NCBI RefSeq assembly: GCF_012979535.1
Contig: NZ_CP053015.1
Coordinates: 1,550,001-1,614,000, forward strand
Length of the DNA: 64,000 nt
Source of the DNA: Sphingomonas lacunae
GTDB taxonomy: Bacteria; Pseudomonadota; Alphaproteobacteria; Sphingomonadales; Sphingomonadaceae
Direction of reading: 5' to 3'
This document shows positions 18,333-26,962 of this stretch, piece after piece. Within the stretch, counting starts at the first letter, position 1; each line of letters starts with the position of its first letter. Position numbers and translations under genes: made by a program. Below the pieces are notes generated by a model. That model did no database searches. It was not told the origin of the DNA and worked only from the letters and a program-made list of their open reading frames with translations.

Positions 18333-19735
18333 ACGCCAAACTCGCGGGCTTGCTGGGCGGTATTGCGGTCTTTGCATCGATGCTGCTGCTGCCAGCGCCG
18401 GACGGCATGTCGGCCACTGCATGGATGGTGGCTGCGCTGACGATTTTGATGGCGATATGGTGGATGACAGAAGCTGTGCCGCTGACAGTCACTGCTTTGC
18501 TGCCTTTCCTCATGGTGCCGCTGTTCGGGATTATGCCGGCTGGCGCAATAGCCAAGGAATATTACTCACCAATCCTCTTTCTTATCCTGGGTGGGGCTTT
18601 CATCGCCCTGGCAATTGAAAGGGTCGGACTGCATCGCCGCTTGGCGCTGGCGTTGCTTGCGCGCGCCGGTGGCACGGCATGGGGTCTTTTGTTTGCGTTC
18701 ATGATGGCTACCGCCATTCTGTCTATGTTCATTTCGAATACGTCGACCGCGCTGATCATGATGCCTATTGCCATTGCGGTGCTGGCGGCGGCGAAGACAG
18801 CTGAGGGCGAGACCTCTGGCATGGCTGGCGCCTTGGCCATGGGCATTGCCTTTGCCGCGTCGATTGGCGGATTGGGCACCTTGGTCGGATCACCCACCAA
18901 TGCCATCGCCGCTGGACTCATCGAAAAGGCTCTTAACCTCCAGATCAACTTTGCCTTGTGGGCGGCCTATGGTGTCCCGATCGTTCTGTTGGCGATCCCG
19001 CTTGCCATGGTGATACTGATCCGCGTCCAACGATTGCCAAGGGATGGTTTCGATGTCGCAAGTGCCAAGGCAGCCATTGGTCATGCCGGCACATGGACTG
19101 TCGCGGAAAAGCGATTGGTGCCCGTCTTCCTTCTCGTCTTTACTTCCTGGGTTGCGCAGCCCTGGGTCGAGCCTCTTCTGCCCGCAGGGGCATTGACCGA
19201 CGGTACGATTGCAGTTGCGGGAGCGATGCTGCTCTTTGTGGTGCCCGATGGAACCGGCCGTCCGCTTCTGGTTTGGAAGGAAGCTGATCGAGCCCCGTGG
19301 GGAGTGATCATGATGTTCGGTGGCGGTTTGGCTCTGGCTGCGGCCATTACCGAGTCTGGTCTGGCGGCGTGGCTGGGAGACGTGCTGGCCCCCCTCCGCC
19401 ATGTTAATCCTATCGTGATAGCCTTGATCTTGTGCGGTTTGGTTGTGCTTATCACCGAATTTGCTTCCAATGTGGCGACGGCCAGTGGCGTCATGCCAGT
19501 GGTTGCGGCCCTGATCGGAGCGACAGGCGTAGATCCTCTTGTTCTTGCAATGCCCGCAGCATTGGCTGCCAGCTGGGGCTTCATGCTGCCGTCGGGCACG
19601 GGGCCAAACGCCATCGCTTGGGCGAGTGGCCACATAGCTTTGCCACGGATGTTGAAAGCTGGCTTGTGGCTTGATTTTGCTGGCATCCCCCTCATCGTTG
19701 GCGTCTGCTGGGCAGTTACCGCTATCCTGCGTTGA
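18329..19735 (+). CDS. DASS/SLC13 sodium-coupled anion symporter
   Basis: Twelve-segment transporter of 468 residues related to dicarboxylate, citrate and sulfate carriers. Signature blocks are MTEAVPLTVTALLPF, a SNTSTALIMMPIAIAV Na-binding motif and SNVATASGVMPV with a following LPSGTGPNAIAWASG hairpin, which is the second SNT-like site. The transported anion cannot be read from sequence. The ATG overlaps the pgeF stop, so it is the last gene of the lgt operon. From here to about 22.9 kb base use becomes somewhat less GC-rich than in the genes upstream. Confidence 0.93.
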   Translation: MNAKLAGLLGGIAVFASMLLLPAPDGMSATAWMVAALTILMAIWWMTEAVPLTVTALLPFLMVPLFGIMPAGAIAKEYYSPILFLILGGAFIALAIERVGLHRRLALALLARAGGTAWGLLFAFMMATAILSMFISNTSTALIMMPIAIAVLAAAKTAEGETSGMAGALAMGIAFAASIGGLGTLVGSPTNAIAAGLIEKALNLQINFALWAAYGVPIVLLAIPLAMVILIRVQRLPRDGFDVASAKAAIGHAGTWTVAEKRLVPVFLLVFTSWVAQPWVEPLLPAGALTDGTIAVAGAMLLFVVPDGTGRPLLVWKEADRAPWGVIMMFGGGLALAAAITESGLAAWLGDVLAPLRHVNPIVIALILCGLVVLITEFASNVATASGVMPVVAALIGATGVDPLVLAMPAALAASWGFMLPSGTGPNAIAWASGHIALPRMLKAGLWLDFAGIPLIVGVCWAVTAILR

Positions 19736-19992
19736 TTCCATTGTGTGCATGCACGATGGTTTCGCATTAGCTGGCTCGGCAGGGCTTTCGAATCCCGACG
19801 CGATTTCATTCTTGGCGCTGTCCTTCACAGTGGTAACCGACGAGCGATCGGTGACCCTTGGCATGAGCGGACATCGGGTTATCAGGGCCGGTCCTGACGA
19901 TCTGACCGTTGGCTTCGCCCCGCCAAACGATCATGTCTGCCACACAATAAGCGCTTGCCGAGAGCTGCCATTTTCCCCACTCTGGCTGTGGC

Positions 19993-21111
19993 ATGACGAT
20001 GGTGGCAGACTTTGCTGTAGAAAAAGCTGAAGGCCGAACAACCTTGCGTTTGTTCGGTCGCTACACGCTTGCGCGAATTGGTGGCGTCCATGACCGTCTG
20101 ATGGCTGATGTCGGCGGAGATCGCAGCATAGCGGAAATCGACCTTTCGGCGATTGAGCGTATCGATACGGTTGGCGCCTGGGTTGTGGGCCGACTGGTTG
20201 CCTCGACAGGTGCCCGAGTTGTGGGCGCCAGTCCCGAGGCCAGGCTGCTGATCGAAGCAGTGGAGAGAGCCGACCAACCGGTTACGATCAGGCCTGATAG
20301 GGTGCATCCCTTTGTCCGAGTTGTTTCCGACATAGGCGGTAGCGTTCGTGGCAATTTGGCTGAGTTGGCTGGTTTGCTGGCACTCTTTGGCGGAACAATT
20401 TTGTCAGGCCTTGCTCTGCTGCGGCATCCTGGCCGTATTCGCTGGAGCGCTGTTGTTACCCGCTTCGAGGCTGTAGGGCTGCATGCCCTCGGCATTGTCG
20501 GATTGATGAGTTTTCTGATCGGCATCGTCATTGCGCAACAGGGGGCAACCCAGTTGCGCCAGTTCGGCATGGAGATATTCACCATCAATCTGGTGGGTCG
20601 TGCCTCGATCAGGGAGCTTGGTCTTTTGATGACCGCTATCATGGTTGCCGGACGTTCTGGCTCAGCCTTTGCTGCCCAGATTGGTACCATGAAGCTCACC
20701 GAAGAAGTCGATGCAATGCGCACCATCGGCGTTTCGCCAATGGAAGCTCTGGTGCTGCCGAGAGTGATTGCAACAACTCTGATGATGCCATTGCTGGGCT
20801 TTTATGCCTCAATCGCCGCGATATTGGGCGGCGGGTTGTTCTGCTGGATCGGTCTCGAGATTCCACCGCTTACATATGTGCAGCGCCTGCGTGAGATCAT
20901 TCCCATGACAGATTTGTGGGCGATGCTGATCAAGGCTCCTGTGTTCGGGATGATCGTGGCTGTGACGGGTTGCTATCATGGACTTCAGGTCAAAGGAAAT
21001 GCGGAGCAGGTTGGGCGGCGGACTACAGCCGCTGTTGTTCAAGGCATATTCCTAGTCATCGTACTTGATGCCTTCTTCGCTGTGTTTTTCACTTCGATCG
21101 GTTGGGAATGA
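19993..21111 (+). CDS. mlaE: MlaE-type lipid ABC transporter permease with fused STAS domain
   Basis: Inner-membrane permease of a Mla/phospholipid transporter, 372 residues. Residues 1-100 form a STAS domain (AEIDLSAIERIDTVGAWVVGR) equivalent to the separate MlaB protein of E. coli. The permease follows, with IAQQGATQLRQFGMEIFTINLVGRASIRELG, MVAGRSGSAFAAQIGTMKLTEE and VLPRVIATTLMMPLL. The ATG at 19993 begins MTMVADFAV. Its stop overlaps the mlaF ATG. About 260 bases before the gene (19736-19992) hold no supported feature; the operon promoter is probably there. Confidence 0.92.
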   Translation: MTMVADFAVEKAEGRTTLRLFGRYTLARIGGVHDRLMADVGGDRSIAEIDLSAIERIDTVGAWVVGRLVASTGARVVGASPEARLLIEAVERADQPVTIRPDRVHPFVRVVSDIGGSVRGNLAELAGLLALFGGTILSGLALLRHPGRIRWSAVVTRFEAVGLHALGIVGLMSFLIGIVIAQQGATQLRQFGMEIFTINLVGRASIRELGLLMTAIMVAGRSGSAFAAQIGTMKLTEEVDAMRTIGVSPMEALVLPRVIATTLMMPLLGFYASIAAILGGGLFCWIGLEIPPLTYVQRLREIIPMTDLWAMLIKAPVFGMIVAVTGCYHGLQVKGNAEQVGRRTTAAVVQGIFLVIVLDAFFAVFFTSIGWE

Positions 21112-22004
21112 TGACTGGCCTCCATAGAGTTTCGGAAGCTGCCCCTGATGTGACGAATCAGGATGGCTTGCATGCTCCGGAAACGGATGACGGTCTGGCT
21201 ATTAAAGTGCGTGGTCTTCGCAACGCCTTTGGCGCGCAGGTCATTCATGATCAGCTCGATTTGGACGTACGTAGAGGCGAGATTTTGGGGGTCGTTGGTG
21301 GCTCGGGTACCGGCAAATCGGTTTTGATGCGCTCGATCATCGGACTGCAAGTGCCCGAACACGGTGAGATTACGGTTTTCGGAACGTCGACACTCGATTT
21401 GTCGGACGATGCCGCGACAAGGGACGTCAGAAGGCGATGGGGAGTGTTGTTTCAAGGCGGCGCTCTTTTTTCAACTCTGACCGTTGCGGAGAATGTTCAG
21501 GTTCCGATCCGGGAATTTTATCCCGAACTCGGTCAGCAGTTGCTGGATGACATTTCTGCTTACAAGGTGGTTCTGGCCGGCCTACCTGCTAATGCCGGTC
21601 CAAAATATCCTTCGGAGCTCTCTGGAGGCATGGTCAAGCGCGCGGCGCTTGCAAGGGCGCTCGCCCTCGATCCGGCCTTGCTTTTCCTTGATGAACCGAC
21701 GGCCGGTCTGGATCCCATCAGTGCCGCGGCTTTTGATGAACTGATCCGCGACTTGGCGGACACATTGGGACTGACGGTTCTGCTCATTACCCATGATCTG
21801 GATACCTTGCACAGCGTGTGCGACAGGGTCGCCGTCCTTGCTGATCGCCGGGTGATCGCGATCGGCACGATTGACCAGTTGGTTGCCACCGATCATCCTT
21901 GGATACAGGAGTATTTCATGGGGCCGCGCGGCAGGGCAGCGCAATTGGCGGACACCAGAAGGTCTGCCGGCAATTCGCCGGATATTCAGGCGAGCGGAGG
22001 CTGA
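21108..22004 (+). CDS. mlaF: Mla-type ABC transporter ATP-binding protein
   Basis: ATPase of the phospholipid transporter, about 298 residues. Walker A is GGSGTGKS, the signature is LSGGMVKR, Walker B is LLFLDEPTAGLDP, and ITHD forms the switch His. LSGGMVKRAALARALALDP is the classic MlaF variant. The ATG at 21108 overlaps the mlaE stop; a TTG two codons earlier opens the frame. A 30-residue N-terminal extension (HRVSEAAPDVTNQDGL) precedes the domain. Confidence 0.93.
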   Translation: MMTGLHRVSEAAPDVTNQDGLHAPETDDGLAIKVRGLRNAFGAQVIHDQLDLDVRRGEILGVVGGSGTGKSVLMRSIIGLQVPEHGEITVFGTSTLDLSDDAATRDVRRRWGVLFQGGALFSTLTVAENVQVPIREFYPELGQQLLDDISAYKVVLAGLPANAGPKYPSELSGGMVKRAALARALALDPALLFLDEPTAGLDPISAAAFDELIRDLADTLGLTVLLITHDLDTLHSVCDRVAVLADRRVIAIGTIDQLVATDHPWIQEYFMGPRGRAAQLADTRRSAGNSPDIQASGG

Positions 22005-22009
22005 CACCA

Positions 22010-22963
22010 ATGGAAACACGTTCGAACAATTTCCTTGTTGGCGTCGTCACGCTGATCCTGTTGCTGGCCGTCGCAGGTTTTACCGTGTGGTTGGCCAATG
22101 CTGGCGGGCGTGACCGCGTCGAGTATGACATTTTTTTCAAGCAGTCGGTTGAGGGCCTCAACAAGGGTTCCGCTGTACTCTTTTCTGGTGTGCCGGCGGG
22201 GCAGGTGACGGAGATAGCCCTCTGGCAGCCCGATCCGCAATTTGTCCGGGTGCGCATAGAAGTTGATGACAAGATTCCGATCTTACAGGGTACCACCGCC
22301 TCGATCAGTGGCGTTGGCTTCACAGGTGTTTCCCAAATTGCCCTTGATGGTGCTGTCAAGGATGCGCCACCAATTACCGAGGATGGGCCGGCGGGGCGAC
22401 CGGTCATCCCGACCAAGTTGGCGGGGCTGGGCGAATTATTGAATTCGGCGCCTATGCTGTTGCAGCGCCTGTCGACGCTGACCGAACGGCTTACAGAACT
22501 GGCCGATGACCGAAACCAACAGAGTTTGGCGAATATTCTCGACAATATCGAAGCCGCGTCGGGAACCTTGGCACGCAATGGCCCGCAACTCGAGCAGGCG
22601 CTGGCGGAAGCGCGGCTTGCGGTGCAGCAGGCCGGCATAGCTGCGCAGCAAGTCGGGCAACTGGCCGCCACGACGGATGGTTTGTTGAATGAGCAAGGAC
22701 GACCGATGATTGCGGACTTGCGGCGTGCTGTGACCGCTGCCGAACGCTCGATCACCACACTTGACGCTGCGATCAATGACGCTCGGCCAGGTTTGCAGGC
22801 GTTCAGCAGCCGGACCATTCCGGAAGCCAATGCGCTGATCCGCGATCTGCGGCGCAGTGCGACGACATTGTCTGCCGTGGCCGATCGGCTCGACCAGCAA
22901 GGCGCTGGAGGCATCCTCTCGCCGCAGCTGCCTGATTATGAAGAAGGGGATGATCGCCCATGA
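22010..22963 (+). CDS. mlaD: MCE-domain lipid transport protein, MlaD-type
   Basis: Periplasmic substrate-binding protein of the Mla transporter, about 317 residues. An N-terminal membrane helix (NFLVGVVTLILLLAVAGFTVWLA) is followed by the MCE domain, with NKGSAVLFSGVPAGQVTEI and SISGVGFTGVSQIAL. A long helical C-terminal region with repeated Ala/Gln-rich heptads follows. It is larger than E. coli MlaD (183 residues), as in the MCE proteins of other alphaproteobacteria. The frame is open upstream to 21899, but GGAGG lies before the ATG at 22010. It begins 5 bases after the mlaF stop. Confidence 0.9.
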   Translation: METRSNNFLVGVVTLILLLAVAGFTVWLANAGGRDRVEYDIFFKQSVEGLNKGSAVLFSGVPAGQVTEIALWQPDPQFVRVRIEVDDKIPILQGTTASISGVGFTGVSQIALDGAVKDAPPITEDGPAGRPVIPTKLAGLGELLNSAPMLLQRLSTLTERLTELADDRNQQSLANILDNIEAASGTLARNGPQLEQALAEARLAVQQAGIAAQQVGQLAATTDGLLNEQGRPMIADLRRAVTAAERSITTLDAAINDARPGLQAFSSRTIPEANALIRDLRRSATTLSAVADRLDQQGAGGILSPQLPDYEEGDDRP

Positions 22964-23556
22964 GTCATTTTGCCAAAAGCCTGATCGTGCTGCCCGGAGC
23001 GGCGCTGTTGCTGGCGGGATGCCTGAACCTGGGTGGCAATGTTCCTCCGCGATTGCTGAACCTGACCGCTACTTCGGCACCGGCCAACGACGCGGCGCGG
23101 AGCGGGACGGCGCAGTCGGCACTCACGGTTGTCATTCCGGCGGTGCCGCAAAAGCTGAGGACGGCGCGAGTGCCAGTCGAGACGGGCGGGTCGGCCGTGG
23201 CGTATCTCAAGGATGCGCAATGGGTCGAGCCGCCGGCGCGGTTGTTCCAGCGGCTGTTGTCGGAGACGCTGTCGGCGACGCAGAACCGGCTGGTGCTGAC
23301 CGAGACTGAACTGATCAGTGCACCGGGGGAGTTGCTGAGCGGCGACCTGCTCAACTTTGGTGTGGATGCGGACCGCAATGAGGCGGTGGTGACCTATCAG
23401 GCGCTGCGGTTGACCAATGACGGTGCGACCATCTCGCAAAGGCGATTTGAGGCGCGGGAGTCGGTGGGGGAATTGACGCCGGGTAATGCCGGAGCGGCGC
23501 TCAACCGGGCGGCGAACCGGGTCGCGGGTGACGTAGCGGTTTGGATGGCGCAGTAG
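22960..23556 (+). CDS. ABC-type transport auxiliary lipoprotein (PqiC/Mla-associated)
   Basis: Outer-membrane lipoprotein of 198 residues with lipobox LLAGC at about residue 21. The rest has the pattern of the ABC transport auxiliary component family: TVVIPAVPQKLRTARVPV near the N-terminus and a WVEPPARLFQRLLSETL block. Such proteins are the outer partner of MCE transporters. The ATG overlaps the mlaD stop (ATGA), completing an operon of permease, ATPase, MCE protein and lipoprotein. An A/T-rich stretch at 23590-23630 follows, which may belong to the promoter of the next gene. Confidence 0.88.
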   Translation: MSHFAKSLIVLPGAALLLAGCLNLGGNVPPRLLNLTATSAPANDAARSGTAQSALTVVIPAVPQKLRTARVPVETGGSAVAYLKDAQWVEPPARLFQRLLSETLSATQNRLVLTETELISAPGELLSGDLLNFGVDADRNEAVVTYQALRLTNDGATISQRRFEARESVGELTPGNAGAALNRAANRVAGDVAVWMAQ

Positions 23557-23703
23557 AGGGCGAGATAGAGCGACCAATCGCCATCGATGAAAATATAAGT
23601 CATTGAAATATAAACAATAAAGTCCGCGCACTGGAAACGCGCACGCGCCGGAAAGCGGGGTTGCCTTTGGTGCCGCATGCAGGGAATTTTGAGGGAGTTG
23701 GTC

Positions 23704-24537
23704 ATGGATTTGAACGGTCGCATCGCCTGGGTCACCGGCGCGTCTTCGGGCATTGGCAAGGCACTGGCGGTGGCGCTGGCCGCGGAAGGGGCGTCGCTGA
23801 TCCTCTCGGGCCGACGTGCCGACGCGCTGGAGGACACGGCCAACGCGGTGCGCGACGCGGGCGGCGGCGAGAGCCTGATCCTGCCGTTCGACACGACCGA
23901 TCTTGCCGCGCTGCCCGCTGTGGTCGCCAAGGCGGCGGGGTGGCGCGGCGGCATCGACGTGCTGGTCAACAATGCCGGGATCAGCCAGCGCAGCCTGGCG
24001 GTCGATACCGAGACGGGCGTCTATGACAAGGTGATCGCCACCGATTTGATGGCGCCGATCCACCTGACCCAGCATTGCCTGCCACACCTGACCGCCCAGC
24101 GCGAAGGTGGGGCAGGGGCGATGGTCGTGGCGATCTCCTCGGTCGCCGGGAGGGCCGGCGTGCCGTTGCGTACCGCCTATTGCGCGGCGAAGCATGGCAT
24201 CATCGGTTATATGGACGCACTCAGGGCCGAAGCGGAGATCGCGCATGGCCTGAGGGTGCTCAACGTGTTGCCGGGCTCGATTGCCACCGATGTCGCCCGC
24301 AACGCGCTGACCGCCGGGGGCGACAAGCAGGGCCATAGCGACCCGCAGATCGACAATGGCATTCCGGCGGAAGAGTGCGCCGCGGCGATTGTTGCCGCGA
24401 TGAAGGCCGATCAGCGCGAACTGATCTTTGCCCAGGGCGTTGAGGCAGAGATTGCCCGATTGCGCCACGATGACCCGGAGACGCTGTTTGGCATGACGGC
24501 GAAACTGGGCGCACGGATTGCCGGGGTTGAGGGGTAA
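23704..24537 (+). CDS. SDR-family oxidoreductase
   Basis: Short-chain dehydrogenase of about 277 residues. The NAD(P)-binding glycine motif is TGASSGIG, NNAG follows in the middle, and the catalytic Ser and Tyr-x-x-x-Lys appear in ISSVAGRAGVPLRTAYCAAKHG. The start at 23704 is chosen because GGGAG lies seven bases before it; an ATG at 23677 is in frame. The substrate is not predictable. The closest recognisable group is the classical SDRs that include the DltE-type enzymes. Confidence 0.9.
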   Translation: MDLNGRIAWVTGASSGIGKALAVALAAEGASLILSGRRADALEDTANAVRDAGGGESLILPFDTTDLAALPAVVAKAAGWRGGIDVLVNNAGISQRSLAVDTETGVYDKVIATDLMAPIHLTQHCLPHLTAQREGGAGAMVVAISSVAGRAGVPLRTAYCAAKHGIIGYMDALRAEAEIAHGLRVLNVLPGSIATDVARNALTAGGDKQGHSDPQIDNGIPAEECAAAIVAAMKADQRELIFAQGVEAEIARLRHDDPETLFGMTAKLGARIAGVEG

Positions 24538-24564
24538 GGCAACACGGCCCTGACGGAGACAAAC

Positions 24565-24855
24565 ATGGCGCAGCGTGTCGTCCGTATGGGAACGGTCTTG
24601 CTGGCATTAGCCGTTGCCGGTTGCGCCGATGATTCCGCGCCAAAGGGTTATGAAGCATTCGAACGCGACGTCTCGCAGAACCGCCTTGGCAGCCAGCCGG
24701 ACACATGGATAGAGATAAAGAACCTCTCAGGCGAATGGGAGAAAACCGGCCTGATTTTTGGATATGTGAATGATTACGAGGAATGCCAAAAGGCCATCGC
24801 GGGGTTGAAGGCGGAGAATTACGCCCGGGAGTATCGTTGTAGTCCTGCGAACTAA
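24565..24855 (+). CDS. Small hypothetical lipoprotein
   Basis: A 96-residue protein with a short lipoprotein signal, MAQRVVRMGTVLLALAVAGC, whose lipobox is AVAGC. The mature part carries two further Cys residues (ECQK and YRCSPAN at the end), which could form a disulfide. No family is recognised. It lies 27 bases after the SDR gene on the same strand, so may share its transcript. The next gene downstream runs the other way. Confidence 0.68.
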   Translation: MAQRVVRMGTVLLALAVAGCADDSAPKGYEAFERDVSQNRLGSQPDTWIEIKNLSGEWEKTGLIFGYVNDYEECQKAIAGLKAENYAREYRCSPAN

Positions 24856-24921
24856 GGCCCCTCCGCCAGTCACTGCGTGCCTGCCACCTCCCCATCGCAA
24901 GTCGATGGGGAGAATAACGCT

Positions 24922-25461
24922 TTAGGGGTTTGGAACCGGCGCGACCGCGCGGCTGAAGTGGCGGTAGATGGCTTCGGGCTTGCGGCTGGCCGCGTTGCGC
25001 CATGTAGGCGCGTCTTCAAGATTGGTGGCTGTGCCCTGGGGGGTCAGGATGAGGACGGTCGGTGTCCCTTCGAGCGGGGGCAGGCCAAAGCGGCGGGCGA
25101 TGTCGAGGTTGCGGTCCCGGTGGCCGACATCGACCCAGACCAGTTCATACCGGGCATCAAGCATGGTGGCGAAGCGAGGCGTGTCGAACAGGTCCCACAG
25201 CGCCATGCTGTCATGGCACCAGTCACCGCCCATGATCAGGAGGACATGCCTGCCCGACGCCCGCGCCGCGGCGAGAGCGGCGTTGACGTCGGCTGTGGCA
25301 GCGCGGCTGGGGTCATAAGCCGGGGCACCACCCACAGCTTCGGCAGGGTCTATAGCAGCAGCCTCCACAGCGGCCTGTTCAGGTGCGCTCGGCGTGGCGC
25401 CGGCACTGGCAGGGGCGGCGAGTGCAAAAAGCGTTGTCGCCGTCCACTGCCGCAGCTTCAC
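24922..25461 (-). CDS. Thioredoxin-like periplasmic protein, single active-site Cys
   Basis: A secreted thioredoxin-fold protein of about 179 residues with a signal peptide (LRQWTATTLFALAAPASAG). The active-site region reads GGDWCHDSMALWD, so only one Cys remains of the usual CxxC. The cis-Pro loop EGTPTVLIL is present. Members of this family are often annotated as thioredoxin family proteins with a WC(H/G)D motif. The GTG at 25461 overlaps the stop of the SDR gene upstream by 4 bases; the frame opens earlier at 25512. A monothiol or non-redox role is possible. Confidence 0.8.
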   Translation of the reverse strand: MKLRQWTATTLFALAAPASAGATPSAPEQAAVEAAAIDPAEAVGGAPAYDPSRAATADVNAALAAARASGRHVLLIMGGDWCHDSMALWDLFDTPRFATMLDARYELVWVDVGHRDRNLDIARRFGLPPLEGTPTVLILTPQGTATNLEDAPTWRNAASRKPEAIYRHFSRAVAPVPNP

Positions 25462-26237
25462 TTTTTGAAGCCTCCGCCAGAGCCATCGATGCTGAGCATC
25501 TGGCCCGAGCAATAGGGGTTTGCGGGGGAAACGAACCAGAGCACGGCGGCGGCGACATCATCGGGCGTGGGCACCCGGCCAAAGGGGAAGCCCTTGTCGA
25601 GTTCGTGAATGTCGGCGACGCCGGTGACCGCGCGGGCGAGCCGTTCACCCATGTCGGTGACGGTCAGCGCCGGTTTGACGATGTTGACGCGAACGCCGTT
25701 GGGCATTTCCTCCTTCGCCAGCGTGAGGGCGAGCGATTCCATCGCCGCCTTGCCCATATTATAGGGCGCGCCATTGGCGGCATGACCATCCGTGGCGACC
25801 GAAGAGATCATGATGATGTCTGACCGCGCCGCCTTGCGCAGGTGCGGCAGGGCATAGTGACTGACATAATGCGGGGCGAGGGCGTGGACCGCCATGACGC
25901 GTTGCAATTCGGCAGGGTCGGTATCGGCAACACTGCGGCCCGATGAGGCAATGCCGGCATTGTTGACGAGAATGTCGAGCACGCCAAAATCCCGGATGAC
26001 CTCTCCGATCATCGCTTCGCAGGCCTCGGCCTCACCGACGCTGGCCGAATAGATTTCGGCCTTGCGGCCCATGCCGCGGATCTCGGCGGCGACCGCCTGG
26101 GCGGCATCCTCGTCACGGCGATAGTTGATCGCGACGTCGGCGCCGGCGCGGGCGAGGGCAAGCGCGATGCCACGGCCAATGCCGCGTGATCCGCCGGTGA
26201 CAAGGGCAGTGCGCCCGGAGAGGTCAATGCTGTTCAT
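25458..26237 (-). CDS. SDR-family oxidoreductase
   Basis: Short-chain dehydrogenase/reductase of 259 residues. It carries TGGSRGIGRG for cofactor binding, NNAGIASSG in the core, an ISSVATDG catalytic Ser block and YNMGKAAMESL as the Tyr-x-x-x-Lys site. The C-terminal FVSPANPYCSGQMLSIDGSGG block is typical of the FabG-like group, which often reduces 3-oxoacyl thioesters, but the substrate here is unknown. It is translationally coupled to the thioredoxin-like gene downstream by a GTGA overlap. Confidence 0.9.
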   Translation of the reverse strand: MNSIDLSGRTALVTGGSRGIGRGIALALARAGADVAINYRRDEDAAQAVAAEIRGMGRKAEIYSASVGEAEACEAMIGEVIRDFGVLDILVNNAGIASSGRSVADTDPAELQRVMAVHALAPHYVSHYALPHLRKAARSDIIMISSVATDGHAANGAPYNMGKAAMESLALTLAKEEMPNGVRVNIVKPALTVTDMGERLARAVTGVADIHELDKGFPFGRVPTPDDVAAAVLWFVSPANPYCSGQMLSIDGSGGGFKK

Positions 26238-26359
26238 GGGCGTGAGTTTTGGCGCGGGGGTGGGCTTTGTCCAGCGTGAAGTGGGGGCAGCTGGCGGGAG
26301 TGACAGGGTGCCCCTCCATCACCCTCCGGTAGGCCCCCTTCCCATCGCACGTCGATGGC

Positions 26360-26490
26360 GACGGTTGCGCCCGTCCACCCACCCCGCTGCGACTAATTCG
26401 TTTCGCTCATAAGTCTCGCGCCCCTCCCGCCAGCGGGAGGGGGGAAGGAGGAGGGAGGTCTTTGCGCATCTTCGGCCAGCGGGAGGGGGC
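26360..26490. repeat. Direct repeat copy 1, left of the DUF559 gene
   Basis: About 130 bases, nearly identical to 26963-27093 at an offset of 603 bases. The shared block begins GACGGTTGCGCCCG, runs through GCTGCGACTAATTCG and TTTCGCTCATAAGTC, and ends in a CCCTCCCGC-CA-GCGGGAGGG palindrome (near 26421-26442). It makes up much of the 26238-26549 gap, which otherwise has no gene. It looks like an interspersed intergenic repeat; the remainder of the gap has further GGGAG/CTCCC inverted repeats. Confidence 0.85.
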
Positions 26491-26549
26491 ATTCCTTTCC
26501 CGCTGGCGGGAGAGGATAGGGGAGGTTGGCGGTTTGCCGCCTACCGGAC

Positions 26550-26906
26550 CTAGGTGAGGGTGGCAGAGCGACGCTGGAGTTCCGCGAGCAGCACCGTCAG
26601 CACCCCCTCGATATTGCCCATGACCTCATTGTTCCAGAAGCGCACGACACGATAGCCTTGGTCCTCCAACCAGGCCGTGCGGGCTGCGTCGGTTTCCTCT
26701 GTGTGCTGGCCACCATCGACCTCGACGATAAGTCTGGCAGAGATGCAGAGGAAATCAGCGATATAGGGGCCTATGCTGGCCTGCCTTCTGAATTTGTAGC
26801 CTGACAATTGCCGGTTGCTGATGGACCGCCAGAGGCACCGCTCAGCCTCGGTGCTGTCGCGGCGGAAGCGAGCGGCATGAGGGTTGGTCTGACGGGTGAT
26901 GGGCAT
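26550..26906 (-). CDS. DUF559 (Vsr/restriction endonuclease-like) protein
   Basis: A 118-residue protein with the DUF559 fold, which is related to the Vsr and PD-(D/E)xK nucleases. The pattern WRSISNRQLSGYKFRRQASIGPY then IADFLCISARLIVEVDGGQH supplies the Asp, the Glu-x-Asp cluster and the terminal Gln-His typical of the family. It then has GYRVVRFWNNEVMGNIEGV near the C-terminus. Such genes are common, scattered single genes of unknown role. It is bracketed by two near-identical direct repeats, which suggests insertion as a small cassette. Confidence 0.88.
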   Translation of the reverse strand: MPITRQTNPHAARFRRDSTEAERCLWRSISNRQLSGYKFRRQASIGPYIADFLCISARLIVEVDGGQHTEETDAARTAWLEDQGYRVVRFWNNEVMGNIEGVLTVLLAELQRRSATLT

Positions 26907-26962
26907 GGCGCGATGATGTCTTTGGGGGACGACAGGTCAAGCCGAGGTTGGTTCATTGTGGT

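Noticed and set aside
19770-19810. TTCGAAT stretch that recalls a tRNA T-loop
   Set aside because: The flanking bases do not pair as a T-arm and there is no acceptor or anticodon stem.
17023-20022. Similar starts MTMVADF of the acetyltransferase and the MlaE-type gene
   Set aside because: The match is limited to a few codons with third-base differences and the proteins are otherwise unrelated, so it is probably chance.
22936-24468. 510-codon minus-strand frame over the lipoprotein and SDR genes
   Set aside because: Opposes two supported genes and has no recognisable domain.
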